64,000 nucleotides of DNA from Pseudomonas migulae (GCF_024169315.1 NZ_JALJWR010000001.1:4514501-4578500), one strand, 5' to 3'. Positions 35,099 to 44,798 are shown, counted from the first letter of the stretch. Translations and numbers: made by a program. The notes: generated by a model not told the origin, from the sequence alone.

Positions 35099-38000
35099 AT
35101 GAACGACACTTCTATCAATACCTCTTCAAAATCCCCGGTGGCGGTCAAATTCCCCGCACTGGGACCGAGCTTCATCAGCGCGGACGATGCGGCCTATTGG
35201 GTACATCGACAGATGGCTGGACGCCGTGACAAGGCCTATGGCGGCGTGATCGTGGAGCGCAGCGACGGGAAATTTCAGCCCACGTTGCCAGTGGCTGGAA
35301 GAACGGGGTTTTTCGATTTCAGTGCGCTGCTGTACATCGGGTCCCCCACTGGGGAGCTGTTGTCTCCTGTGGGATGCAGTGGTGCGGCTTTTTACCTGTT
35401 TAATCCGGCGGAGCACGCCGACGTCCTGCGTTTTCATCCGGACTGGACGGCTGACCAGATCGGTTTGTATCTCGGGTTTTTCTCCAGGGCGCATATCGTC
35501 AGCTACATGCAGGACCCGAGCAGCTACGGCCAACGACACTACGTCTCAGGGCCGGACGGTTCATTGATCAAGTACCAGTCTTCTGATGTGTCAGCGGATA
35601 AAAAGCTCTTTGAACCCGCCATCAAGCCCTTCGCGTCGTTTGCTGACGTTGAGCGTCTGATTCAGACAATGGTCCGGATCGGCACCTTGAACGTGCTGGT
35701 TGCCAATGCGCAGTGGGGTGGCGTGCGAGGGCAAGTGCCGGGCAACTGGACACCCGGTACTGCTGTGACGTCCAGGCTGATGACTGTGAATGTGCAGCCA
35801 TTTTATGGTCCCGTGTTCGACCGAGCGTACAAGGCCATTGAGGCCGTAGCACAGACGCTAACAACGTCTCACGACAGCGCCGGGCTTGGCTTCGTGCTGA
35901 AATCCGCCGGCAGTCCGGACTGCGTTGCAACGTACCCGACGCCCTCCAGCCCACCGCAAACGGCATTACTCAAAACCTTTCCCACAACAGCGGATCGCAA
36001 GCTCGAACCGGTGTTGGACTACGCCCTCGACGGTGTTTATTTTGTCTCACAGCCCGACGCAGTTCAGAGTGCCAGCGAGCCGTGGCTGTATGAACGTTTT
36101 TTTTCAACGGACAACCTGGCGGCAGGCATCAGTTTTTCGACGCAGGATGTTTATCGGCAGGAGTACGCCGACTATCTAAAGGTGTACGGATGGATTGGAG
36201 ACGGTGCTGTATTGCAATACCGTCCCTCTGTGCACATCAAGGAAGTCCCTCTGGAGGACAGTGCAAGCCTCAATGCGCAACTGAAGGCTGGCACGCTCAA
36301 ACCCATGGATTATGTCCGGCAGGTGGCCGCCGCCGGTGAACTGACGGTCCTCAAGGACAGCGCGTTGTGGGATGTCGTCGGGATCGTGGGGCCTGACTGG
36401 GAGCCCTACGCCGGATCGCGGCGCATGAGTCCTGTCTTTGTCATGGCGGACGACGCCGCACGTTTCGCCCATGATGAAATTGGCAGTCGACGTGACCAGG
36501 GTTACGTGGGATTGATCCTGCAGGATCGGCACAACCGCTTCGTCGCGACCGAGCCGGTGTGGACGGCAACGCAACGATTTGCGCTGGACAGACTGTGTCC
36601 TCTGGATGCGTCGGGGGCGCCGGTCATCCTGACTGAAGGCTATTCACTGCATGGGATGTACGCCTCTCGCTGGCGAGCGGATTCCAGGGTCGTGTCAGAC
36701 GCCGACGAGGAGGAGCGGTTGATGCTGGCGCAAATGTTTACCGACAACGACATTCGCGCGGTGCTCGAAAAACGAAAGCATGTCGCTGCATTTTATCTCT
36801 CAGGCTCGGCAGACAGTCTGTTGGTTTATAGCCCGGATGAACGGAGTGTGGGGGCAACCAAGCGGTTGCAGGAGCGGGTTGCCATGCTCGCTGATGGCAA
36901 CACCCTGATTGCTCGAGAGCTGACGGCCGGCACGCTTGAGCCCGGCAAGGTAGTCGATGAACTGGCCAGGACCGGCAGATTGCGCGTGGTGGTCGGTAAT
37001 GAAGTATGGGGCCCGCGAGGTACGGTGTTGGGTGACGATGTCAGCAATGAAATCGGCTCATCGGATGTTGCCGCTCCGGCGCTGGGTGCGGTTTTTTCCA
37101 GTCCCGAGGACGTGGTGCTCAGCGCTCGTGATCGAGCCCGGGGCGATTACCGTGCGGCTGCCTCCGGGCTGGGGTTTATTCTCAGGCACAAGAACCGCAA
37201 TGAATATGTGGCGACCGAAACGGTGCCAGCGCGGCGCCTTGAGGTGCTGAACCAGTCCAGTGATTTTGGCGCTCCCGTCTTGATCGAAGAGTTCCACACC
37301 TTCGGTCTTTTTTACTCGGCAAGCTGGATGCCTCAACGGTTGTCGACGGCGGACGCCTGGTTCGCCCGACACTTTGTACCCGTCAGCGATCTGGCAGCGG
37401 CAATCTACGATGACAAAGATACGCAACGTCTCACTCATCATCAGGACCTGAGCATCTTTATCGCGACGCTGGATGGCGCATTGCTGCGCTTCAAGTATTC
37501 GTCTTCTTCTACGCAGTTCGACAAAAAAGGCGCGCAAGAACTGGCGTCGGTGTTGGCCAATGACACACCACCCTATGCCAAGGTGATCCGCTTGATCGCC
37601 AGTGCCGGAGAGCTGGAGGTGCTGCGTACCAGTGAACTGTGGGATGAGCCGGGGGTTGTCGACGCTGACTGGAAGCCTTATGCACAGCTCCAGCGGCGCG
37701 CCCTGAGCCCGGTTTTTCTGCTACAGGATGACGCGGTGCGCTATGCGATGGCGCAGCTGGGCTCCCGGCGTGAACGGGTTTACGGTGGCCTGGTGTTGCG
37801 CCGGGTTGATGGTTTGTTTGTCGCGACATTACCGGTGGCGGTGGCCGTCGAGAACTTCCCGGCCAACTGGATTCGCCTGGACGACCTGGCAGAAAAAGGA
37901 TTGTTTCTGGCGGGCAGTACGGTCGTCGCCCGATACCACTCTCGAGTTCACATCGAGCCTATCTTCGCGCTGTCGAGCCGAGAACGGGACGTGTACCTCA

Positions 38001-39655
38001 ATATGTTTTCGACCAATTTCCTGTCGGACATTCTGCCCACCTCCGTAGGTTCCCAATCGCTGTCTCCCGGTAAGGAGTATCTGTTGGGGCTCGATAACAG
38101 CCTGATCAGCTACACCCTCAGCGGGAATGCTGCCGAGAAAAAGCTGGCCGGCGCATTGGCAGCCCCCAGTCAACTACAGCGCTGGCATAACGCGATAGAA
38201 CTGCAGATGCGCAGCGGCGCGCTGTCCCCCAGTGACTACGTCAATCAGGTTGCCAGGGCCGGTCTGTTGCAAGTGGTCCAGGGCAGTCGACTGTGGGGGG
38301 AGGCGAAGCAAGTGTCGGGATGGGTTCCTTATCCTGATGTTATCTCGCCCGAGCTGCACCGGTTTGCCGTCGCCGATCCGACACTCAGCCCGGTCTTCAC
38401 ACAAATGGATGACGCCGTGCGCCACATCCATCGAATGGAGGCCCCCCGCACCCGCCTGAGGTTCGGGTTTGTACTCAAGTCGCTTGGCAGTGAGCGGTAT
38501 GTGACGACGCTGCCGATAGTCGGGGAGCAAGGGCGTCTCTCTCTCGATCGGGTGTTCCCGAATGGATTGCTACCGCTGGGATATGACATTCAAGGGATCT
38601 ATTTGTGTCCCTCGACAGCTTCCGGGCAGCGGGCCCATGACTTTACGCTCAGCTTCATTTCGCCCCTGGATCTGGTGCGAGGAATGGAGGCGGTCATGGT
38701 GACCACGGCTAAAGGGTTTACTTATCGCAGTGTCTACCTCTCCTGTGCCGACGGTGCCCTGTTGCAATACGAACCAACGTCCAACGCTGCGCAGTGGGGT
38801 TCTTTTCAGGCAACGGTTGCCTACGAGAAAATTCTGCAATCGGGTCGGGAGTCGCTGGTCGAGTACTTGCGCAAGGTGATCCGGCACGGTGAATTACGCG
38901 CGGTGGTGCGCAGCACTTTTTGGTCGCCTTTAAAGGGGATTGCCAAGGGCGCCCTGACCGGTGGCGGGCTTGTGAGTTGGCCGCAGGACAACCGGTTTGC
39001 GCTGGGGCCGATATTCGCCCATGCCGATGATGCCGCCCGCTCGGCCCAGAGACTGGTTGGTGAGTATGTGGGTCAACAGTCCCTGGGCGGGGTTCTGGTT
39101 CGTCAGGCCACTGCTTCGTTTGTAGCCGTTGAGCCGCTCGCGGACGGGTTAGACAGTGGCGCCGCCAGCCGATTGTTTTACTCGGGGCCGGGAGGGCCGA
39201 TTGCACCGGTCACGGTGCCGGGGGCGCCGCAATTGCCGATACCGGTTTTTCCTCAGGGCTACAAGTGGGTGGCGGTTCATCAGTTTTACAAAGCGTTCAA
39301 TCAGTTTGTGACGGGGCTCAGCGCTGCTGATCGCTTGCTGATGAACCACCTGGCCCTGGCAGACCTGAGGTTCTGCACGAATGTAGTGAGCAAAAGCGGT
39401 GCCTTGGGTGGTAGCTGCTATTTCACCGGGCGCGGTGGGTCGCTGTTCAAATTCACGCCCAGTTTCTCCGCGCAGGAGGCGGCATTTTTTGATGAAGAGA
39501 GCAACAAGGGGCTCAATGACTTCCTTGCCAGACTCGCCAGCGTCGGAAGGCTTGAGGTGCTGGATGGCGATGGCTATTGGCGCCGCGGGATCGTGGGGAC
39601 GGATTGGAAAAGCGCCTTGCAACCGACGGTCAGGCCCGTGCATGACGAGCTTTGA
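35099..39655 (+). CDS. Giant protein of seven repeated modules, DUF4329-like
   Basis: Unrecognised protein of 1518 residues without signal peptide or clear membrane helix. It is built from seven diverged modules starting near residues 22, 235, 444, 662, 868, 1095 and 1302. Each module opens with a phrase like SPVF...DDAARFA...GSRRDQGYVGLIL...FVATEPV, which resembles the DUF4329 domain found in some Rhs/polymorphic toxin proteins; then comes a glycine turn such as YLSGSADSLLVYSP, and finally a tail such as VRQVAAAGELTVLKDSALW...DW.PY. Modules tile the protein with no separate toxin domain. It stands alone between urtA and a metal transporter operon. The DUF4329 match is from memory and tentative; function unknown. 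Confidence 0.8.
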   Translation: MNDTSINTSSKSPVAVKFPALGPSFISADDAAYWVHRQMAGRRDKAYGGVIVERSDGKFQPTLPVAGRTGFFDFSALLYIGSPTGELLSPVGCSGAAFYLFNPAEHADVLRFHPDWTADQIGLYLGFFSRAHIVSYMQDPSSYGQRHYVSGPDGSLIKYQSSDVSADKKLFEPAIKPFASFADVERLIQTMVRIGTLNVLVANAQWGGVRGQVPGNWTPGTAVTSRLMTVNVQPFYGPVFDRAYKAIEAVAQTLTTSHDSAGLGFVLKSAGSPDCVATYPTPSSPPQTALLKTFPTTADRKLEPVLDYALDGVYFVSQPDAVQSASEPWLYERFFSTDNLAAGISFSTQDVYRQEYADYLKVYGWIGDGAVLQYRPSVHIKEVPLEDSASLNAQLKAGTLKPMDYVRQVAAAGELTVLKDSALWDVVGIVGPDWEPYAGSRRMSPVFVMADDAARFAHDEIGSRRDQGYVGLILQDRHNRFVATEPVWTATQRFALDRLCPLDASGAPVILTEGYSLHGMYASRWRADSRVVSDADEEERLMLAQMFTDNDIRAVLEKRKHVAAFYLSGSADSLLVYSPDERSVGATKRLQERVAMLADGNTLIARELTAGTLEPGKVVDELARTGRLRVVVGNEVWGPRGTVLGDDVSNEIGSSDVAAPALGAVFSSPEDVVLSARDRARGDYRAAASGLGFILRHKNRNEYVATETVPARRLEVLNQSSDFGAPVLIEEFHTFGLFYSASWMPQRLSTADAWFARHFVPVSDLAAAIYDDKDTQRLTHHQDLSIFIATLDGALLRFKYSSSSTQFDKKGAQELASVLANDTPPYAKVIRLIASAGELEVLRTSELWDEPGVVDADWKPYAQLQRRALSPVFLLQDDAVRYAMAQLGSRRERVYGGLVLRRVDGLFVATLPVAVAVENFPANWIRLDDLAEKGLFLAGSTVVARYHSRVHIEPIFALSSRERDVYLNMFSTNFLSDILPTSVGSQSLSPGKEYLLGLDNSLISYTLSGNAAEKKLAGALAAPSQLQRWHNAIELQMRSGALSPSDYVNQVARAGLLQVVQGSRLWGEAKQVSGWVPYPDVISPELHRFAVADPTLSPVFTQMDDAVRHIHRMEAPRTRLRFGFVLKSLGSERYVTTLPIVGEQGRLSLDRVFPNGLLPLGYDIQGIYLCPSTASGQRAHDFTLSFISPLDLVRGMEAVMVTTAKGFTYRSVYLSCADGALLQYEPTSNAAQWGSFQATVAYEKILQSGRESLVEYLRKVIRHGELRAVVRSTFWSPLKGIAKGALTGGGLVSWPQDNRFALGPIFAHADDAARSAQRLVGEYVGQQSLGGVLVRQATASFVAVEPLADGLDSGAASRLFYSGPGGPIAPVTVPGAPQLPIPVFPQGYKWVAVHQFYKAFNQFVTGLSAADRLLMNHLALADLRFCTNVVSKSGALGGSCYFTGRGGSLFKFTPSFSAQEAAFFDEESNKGLNDFLARLASVGRLEVLDGDGYWRRGIVGTDWKSALQPTVRPVHDEL

Positions 39656-39713
39656 AACACTGCCCTTACAGCGCTGACGGCCTGGAACACTGAGCCTTCA
39701 AGGTATGAGAGAC

Positions 39714-40724
39714 TCAGCGGCGACGCATGAGGCCGATGAAGAACAAGCCACCGATGGCAGCGGTGGCGACACCGATAGGCAGGTCTTCCGGGGCAATCAG
39801 GGTACGGGCGGCGACGTCGACCCAGACCAGGAAGATGCTGCCGAGCAACACGCACACCGGCAGCAATCGTCGGTGCTCGGCCCCGACCAATCGGCGTGCA
39901 ATGTGCGGCACCATCAACCCGACAAACCCGATCGACCCGCTGATCGACACCAATACTCCCGTCATCAACGACGCAATCAAAAACACCCGCAACCGCACAG
40001 TGCGGGCATTGAGTCCGAGGGTTACCGCCGTCTGTTCACCCGCCATCAACGCGTTCAATGGACGGGCCATGCCCAGCAACAAAACCAGGCCAAGCAACAC
40101 GCTCGCCGCCGGCACCGCGAGCAATTCCCAGCGTGCCAGTCCGAGCCCGCCGAGCATCCAGAACATCACCGCCGAACTGGCACGGTGATCGCCGAGAAAC
40201 AGCAGCAGATTGGCGATCGCCATCATCACGAACGACACCGCCACGCCGCACAACAGCAGCCGGTCACTGTCCAGCCGCCCGTTACGGTTGGCGATGATCA
40301 GCACGATCAGCATACTCAGCAGCGCACCGATAAACGCGGCGATGGGCAAGGTCAACAGGCCGACGATTTCACCGACATGCAGCACCACGATCACCGCGCC
40401 CAGCGTGGCGCCAGAGGTGACCCCGAGCAAATGCGGATCGGCCAGCGGATTGCGCGTCACCGCTTGCAGCACCGCGCCGATCAACGCCAGGCCAGCGCCC
40501 ACCAACGCGCCGAGCAACATGCGCGGCACGCGGATCAACCAGACGATATGTTCCTGTCCGGCGGCCCAGCTCACGTCGCCGAGACCGAACGCCTTGTGCA
40601 GCAGAATCCTCCACACCACGTCCACCGGCACCCGCGCCGGGCCGAAACCCAGCGATACCACGCAAGACACCAGCAACAGTGCGCCGAGGGCGATCAGCAA
40701 TAACGCGTAGCGACGGTTATTCAT
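39714..40724 (-). CDS. Metal/metallophore ABC transporter permease, FecCD type
   Basis: BtuC/FecD-like inner-membrane permease of 336 residues with about ten helices. Typical blocks: RVPRMLLGALVGAGLALIGAVLQAVTRNPLADPHLLGV near residue 50 and GFVGLMVPHIARRLVGAEHR near residue 270. It overlaps the binding-protein gene by 4 bases. From memory the operon matches PAO1 PA2911-PA2914, reported as Zur-controlled; the substrate could be zinc, cobalt, cobalamin precursors or an iron chelate, and a Zur-like site upstream favours zinc. Confidence 0.9.
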   Translation of the reverse strand: MNNRRYALLLIALGALLLVSCVVSLGFGPARVPVDVVWRILLHKAFGLGDVSWAAGQEHIVWLIRVPRMLLGALVGAGLALIGAVLQAVTRNPLADPHLLGVTSGATLGAVIVVLHVGEIVGLLTLPIAAFIGALLSMLIVLIIANRNGRLDSDRLLLCGVAVSFVMMAIANLLLFLGDHRASSAVMFWMLGGLGLARWELLAVPAASVLLGLVLLLGMARPLNALMAGEQTAVTLGLNARTVRLRVFLIASLMTGVLVSISGSIGFVGLMVPHIARRLVGAEHRRLLPVCVLLGSIFLVWVDVAARTLIAPEDLPIGVATAAIGGLFFIGLMRRR

Positions 40725-41668
40725 TCGCCGTGGAAACCCTTGGCCAGGGTTTCGACCGCCAGCACGTTATCGATGCCCGGCGTGGCCTGCACGTACGGGA
40801 TCACAATGAAGCGCTGGTGCTTGATCGCGTCCACCGATTGCAGCGCCTTGTTGCTGCGCAGGAATTGCGCCTTCTGTTCGGCGGTGACCTCGCCGTAATC
40901 GACGATCACGATCACCTGCGGATTGCGCTCGACCACGTTCTCCCAGTTGACCCGGGTCCAGCTCGCGTCGACGTCATCCAGAATGTTGCGCCCGCCCGCC
41001 GCATCGATCAGCGCTTGCGGCATGCCGAGGCGGCCGGAGGTCATGGCGCGGTCTTCGCCGCTGTCATAGAGGAATACGCGCGGTTTATCGGCGGGCAGCT
41101 CCTTGCGCACCTCGGCGATTTGCTCCTGCATCCGGGCAATCAAGGCGTTGGCGCGAGCCTGCACGTCGAAGATTTTGCCGAGGTTGCGCAGGTCGTTGTA
41201 GGTGTCTTCCAGGGTGGCGGCCGGACGCTTCATCACGAAGGCGCAGGACTCGGTCAGCTCGTAGACGTTGATGCCCAGCGGCTGCAACGTCTGCGGCGTG
41301 AGATCACCGCCGACGCGCATGCCGTAGTCCCAACCGGCAAAGAAGAAATCGACGTTGGCGTTGAGCAGGGTTTCCACCGACGGGTACTTGGCCGCCAGCT
41401 CCGGCAGGCCGTCGAGGATGGTCTGCATCTCGGGCGTGACCGATTTCCAGCCGGTGACTCCGCTGTAGCCAGCCATACTCGGTTTGAGGCCGAGGGCGAG
41501 CATCATCTGCGTCATGTTGATGTCGTGGCTGACCGCGTGTTTCGGCGCTTGGGCGAAGGTCACATCACGGTTGCAGCTCTGGATCGTCAGCGGATATTTC
41601 GTCGCCTCGGCAAACGCTTGGGCACTGCCCAGCATCAGAGCAACACACAGCAGGGAACGCAAAGTCAT
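40721..41668 (-). CDS. Periplasmic metal/metallophore-binding protein, BtuF/FhuD-like
   Basis: Substrate-binding protein of 315 residues with a signal peptide (cleavage likely after AFA, residue 20). The N-lobe begins YPLTIQSCNRDVTFAQAPKHAV, a typical class-III metal-chelate binder start, and VIVIVDYGEVTAEQKAQFL lies in the C-lobe. It overlaps the permease gene by 4 bases and the ATPase gene by 4. It delivers the ligand brought in by the TonB receptor to the permease. Confidence 0.9.
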   Translation of the reverse strand: MTLRSLLCVALMLGSAQAFAEATKYPLTIQSCNRDVTFAQAPKHAVSHDINMTQMMLALGLKPSMAGYSGVTGWKSVTPEMQTILDGLPELAAKYPSVETLLNANVDFFFAGWDYGMRVGGDLTPQTLQPLGINVYELTESCAFVMKRPAATLEDTYNDLRNLGKIFDVQARANALIARMQEQIAEVRKELPADKPRVFLYDSGEDRAMTSGRLGMPQALIDAAGGRNILDDVDASWTRVNWENVVERNPQVIVIVDYGEVTAEQKAQFLRSNKALQSVDAIKHQRFIVIPYVQATPGIDNVLAVETLAKGFHGE

Positions 41669-42453
41669 GGTTGGGTTATCCAGGTGATTCGTGGGTAGCC
41701 GTGTAGGGGGTGTTCATCGATCAGCGCTTCGACGCCGAACACCTCTCGCAGCAGCGGGGCGGTCAGGACTTCTTTCGGTGTGCCGCTGGCGACGATGCGG
41801 CCGTGATTGATCACGTACAGCCGGTCGCAGAAAGCGGCGGCCAGATTGAGGTCGTGGATGCTCGCCAGGGTGCTGATCTTCAGGCGTTTGACCAGTTGAA
41901 GCAGTTCAAGCTGATAGCGCGGGTCGAGGTGATTGGTCGGTTCATCGAGGATCAACACGTGCGGCTGCTGGGCCAGGGCGCGGGCGAGAATCACCCGCTG
42001 TTTTTCACCGCCGGAGAGGGTGGCGAAGGCGTGGTCTTCAAAGCCTTTCAATCCGACCGATGCCAAAGCTTGAGTCGCAAGGTTTCGGTCCTCTTGCGTG
42101 TCGCCGTCGAACAGACCTTTGTGCGGTGTGCGGCCCATGGCGACCACTTCATCAACGGTCAGACCGAAGGCGTCAGGGAACTCCTGCAACACCACGGCGA
42201 TGCGTTGCGCGCACCAGCGTGAGGATTGCTTCCAGACGTTGTGGTGATCGAGTTTTACCTCACCGCTCTCCGGTTTGCTGAAGCGATAAGCGCAGCGCAA
42301 CAGGCTGGTCTTGCCGCTGCCGTTGGGGCCGATCAACCCGACGAACTCACCGGCGGCCACGTGCAGCGAGGCCTCACGCAGCTGGAACTGGTGATGACAG
42401 TGGCCGTGGCCCAGGGGTGTCCAGGCGAGGTTTGTGAGGTTCAGCGAGGTCAT
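41665..42453 (-). CDS. Metal/metallophore ABC transporter ATPase, FecE type
   Basis: ATPase of about 262 residues. Walker A GPNGSGKT (residues about 40-47), signature LSGGEKQRVILARAL, Walker B VLILDEPTNHLDP. The start at 42453 (MTSLNLTNLAW) is preferred; a codon four residues earlier is possible. It contains a His-rich spot GHGHCHHQF near residue 16, unusual for the family and possibly metal-binding. Last stop overlaps the binding-protein gene. Confidence 0.9.
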   Translation of the reverse strand: MTSLNLTNLAWTPLGHGHCHHQFQLREASLHVAAGEFVGLIGPNGSGKTSLLRCAYRFSKPESGEVKLDHHNVWKQSSRWCAQRIAVVLQEFPDAFGLTVDEVVAMGRTPHKGLFDGDTQEDRNLATQALASVGLKGFEDHAFATLSGGEKQRVILARALAQQPHVLILDEPTNHLDPRYQLELLQLVKRLKISTLASIHDLNLAAAFCDRLYVINHGRIVASGTPKEVLTAPLLREVFGVEALIDEHPLHGYPRITWITQP

Positions 42454-42489
42454 GCATTTACTCAAAGATTTGCGGTGATACTGATGACG

Positions 42490-42585
42490 CCTTTGCGGGC
42501 AAGCCTCGCTCCTACAGGATATGTGTCGATCACAAACATTGCGTACGACATAAATCCTGTAGGAGCGAGGCTTGCCCGCGAAGGG
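42490..42585. repeat. REP doublet (REPIN) 11
   Basis: GCCTTTGCGGGCAAGCCTCG...TCCTACAGG facing CCTGTAGGAGCGAGGCTTGCCCGCGAAGGG, between the TonB receptor and the ABC ATPase genes of one apparent operon. Confidence 0.9.
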
Positions 42586-42594
42586 ACCAGATGC

Positions 42595-44715
42595 CTAAAA
42601 GGTGTAATCAGCCGTGACGAAAAACGACCGCGGCTCCCCGAGAATCCACTGCTGCCCCTCATTGTATTGGCTTTGCGCATACTGCCGGTCAAACAGATTG
42701 TTCAGCTGCAACCCCAGCGTCGTGTTACGCAGTGCTTGCCAGGACAACGTGGCATCGACCACCGTATAGCTCGGCAGCTCGTTCCGGTTAGCCATGTCGG
42801 CATAACGCGCATCGACATAACGCACGCCAGCGCCGGCCTTCAGGTCCTCGTTGATCGTTTTGCTCAGCCACAGATTCGCCGTACGCCGTGGTACGTCCAC
42901 CGGGCGATTGCCGTTGCGCGACACCGGCACACCTGCGATCACTTCTTCAAAATCGTCGTATTTCGCTTTGACGATGGCCGCGTTGGCCTGCAGTTGCCAG
43001 GCGTGTGGCAGTTGCAGATCGAGGCTGGCTTCGAGGCCATTGGACGATTGCTGGCCGACCTGCTGCTTGAGCGTCGGGTTGCCCGGATCGTCGGTCAGCA
43101 GTTTCTTTTTGACGATGCGATAGGCCGCCAGCGTCCACTCGCCACGCTGATCCCAGAACATCTGCTTCACGCCGATTTCGGTTTGTTTCGCGGTGGCCAG
43201 GTCGTATTGCTGCTGGCTCGGGCTCAGGGAAATAAGGCCGCCGACACCGTCGGTGCTGGTGGCGTACTGGCCGTAGAACGACGTGTCCGGCGTTACGGCA
43301 AACACCAGCCCGGCCTTCCAGTTGTTGCCGGTCAGGGTTTTGTCGCTCTGGCTGCCATCGACCTGATTGTCGTAATCAACCTGCACGTAATCGCGGCGCA
43401 CGCCGGTCACCAGCGACCAGCGCTCGCTCAGCTGCGTGCGGTTTTCGGCGAACACCGACATCTGTCTGGTGGTGCTCTGAAACTGCTCCCGATACGGATC
43501 GGCACTTTCAAATGTGCCGCGTTGCGGATGGTACAGATCGACCGGCTGACCACCCGGCAACACGTCATTGAACGGCGAGTTGCTGTCGAGCTGAAAGCGG
43601 ATACGGTTGTAATCGACGCCGGTCACGGTCTGGCTGTCGAGGCCGAACAGTGAGTGCTTGAAGTTGAAGGTCTGACGGTCGCCGACCTGTTCCTGCCGGT
43701 GACCGATACCGAAGTAACCGCTGCGGCTGAGGTGTTGGGTGTCGCGGTCGAAGTTGTAGTTCTCGGCGTTCTGCCAGCGGCGTTGGGCCTTTAGGTAATA
43801 CAGCTCGTTGCTGGCGCTGACGCTGTCGGAGATTTGCCAGTCGCTGGTCAGGCGCGTCCATTGATCGTTGTAGTGTTGCTTGTCGTTGCTGACGTTGTAG
43901 TTCTTGTCTCGCAGGCTTTCCTTGAAGCGGCCATTGATCAGCGGCGTGCCGAAATAATTCATCGGCTTCTGGTCGCCGTAATCGTGGGCGAGAGTGAACG
44001 CCAGATCGTCCGTCGCCTGCCAGCGCAGGGCGGCGCTGATGAAGTCGCTGGAGGAATCGCCACGATCAACCCAGCCGTTGCTGCGCAGACGATTGAGGTT
44101 CAAGCGATAGCTCAGGGTGTCGCTCAGGGAACCGCCGCTGTCCAGGGCCTGTTGCTGAGTGTCGTAGGAGCCGTAGCCGAGGCGGACGTGGTTTTCGATC
44201 TCGCCTTCGAACGGCTTCTTCGGGATCACGTTGATCACTGCGCCGGTCGCGCCTTCGCCATACAACACCGACGCCGGCCCGCGCAGCACATCGACGCGCT
44301 CCACCGACCAGGTGTCGACCGGAAAGGTCACGGTGCCCATGCCGGTGTACATCCGGTTGCCGTCATACAACTGCATCACCGAACTTTGTCCGGTAAATCC
44401 TCGGGCGGACAACGATGTGCCGCCATCGCCCGGCGTGCCGGTGCGGCTGATCCCGGTGCTGCGCGATACGGCGTCCTGAACACTGCGATCACCGCGGGCG
44501 CGAACCTGTTCGCCGGTCAGGCTTTCGACGCTGGCCGGGGTTTCCAGGGCCGTGAGCTTCAGGCGCGAGCCGGCGGTGGTCGGCGTGTTCAGGCTGACGG
44601 TTTCGTTGTCATTGGCGTCGGCGGTGATGGTGCCGGTGGGCAACGTCAACGGCTGCGCGTGGGCGCTGTTGTTCAGGGCGAGCAGGCAGAGGCCGGACAA
44701 GAGGTACTTGTTCAT
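42595..44715 (-). CDS. TonB-dependent siderophore/metallophore receptor
   Basis: Outer-membrane gated channel of 706 residues. Signal peptide ends near AHA (residue 20). The plug domain contains TTAGSRLKLTALETPASVESL and RGPASVLYGEGATGAVINVIPK, and the barrel ends in FVTADYTF with the terminal Phe needed for insertion. It heads the receptor-ATPase-binding protein-permease set, consistent with uptake of one metal complex. The Zur-like palindrome upstream suggests zinc (or a zincophore); iron cannot be excluded. Confidence 0.92.
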   Translation of the reverse strand: MNKYLLSGLCLLALNNSAHAQPLTLPTGTITADANDNETVSLNTPTTAGSRLKLTALETPASVESLTGEQVRARGDRSVQDAVSRSTGISRTGTPGDGGTSLSARGFTGQSSVMQLYDGNRMYTGMGTVTFPVDTWSVERVDVLRGPASVLYGEGATGAVINVIPKKPFEGEIENHVRLGYGSYDTQQQALDSGGSLSDTLSYRLNLNRLRSNGWVDRGDSSSDFISAALRWQATDDLAFTLAHDYGDQKPMNYFGTPLINGRFKESLRDKNYNVSNDKQHYNDQWTRLTSDWQISDSVSASNELYYLKAQRRWQNAENYNFDRDTQHLSRSGYFGIGHRQEQVGDRQTFNFKHSLFGLDSQTVTGVDYNRIRFQLDSNSPFNDVLPGGQPVDLYHPQRGTFESADPYREQFQSTTRQMSVFAENRTQLSERWSLVTGVRRDYVQVDYDNQVDGSQSDKTLTGNNWKAGLVFAVTPDTSFYGQYATSTDGVGGLISLSPSQQQYDLATAKQTEIGVKQMFWDQRGEWTLAAYRIVKKKLLTDDPGNPTLKQQVGQQSSNGLEASLDLQLPHAWQLQANAAIVKAKYDDFEEVIAGVPVSRNGNRPVDVPRRTANLWLSKTINEDLKAGAGVRYVDARYADMANRNELPSYTVVDATLSWQALRNTTLGLQLNNLFDRQYAQSQYNEGQQWILGEPRSFFVTADYTF

Positions 44716-44738
44716 CGGGACGGTGAATCACTTCTTCA

Positions 44739-44768
44739 AAAGAAAACCCGCAGCCATGGCTGCGGGTT
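44739..44768 (-). terminator. Rho-independent terminator in the leader of the TonB receptor gene
   Basis: AACCCGCAGCC and GGCTGCGGGTT form a perfect stem closed by AT, followed on the minus strand by TTTTCTTTT. It lies downstream of the Zur-like site and only about 25 bases before the receptor start, so it either ends transcripts from the PepSY gene or acts as an attenuator. Confidence 0.82.
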
Positions 44769-44782
44769 GGGCGGTGCATTTT

Positions 44783-44798
44783 CGTTATACAGTAACAC
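44783..44798. promoter_or_regulatory. Zur-like operator before the TonB receptor gene
   Basis: CGTTATACAGTAACAC is an imperfect palindrome matching the Pseudomonas Zur motif GTTATAnTATAAC at 11 of 13 positions. It overlaps TATAAC on the minus strand, a plausible -10 element for the receptor. No good Fur box (GATAATGATAATCATTATC) is present. Confidence 0.55.

Noticed and set aside
42595..44715. Assignment of the TonB receptor to an iron siderophore on domain grounds alone
   Set aside because: The upstream site looks like Zur rather than Fur, and gene order fits the zinc-responsive PAO1 operon; substrate left open.
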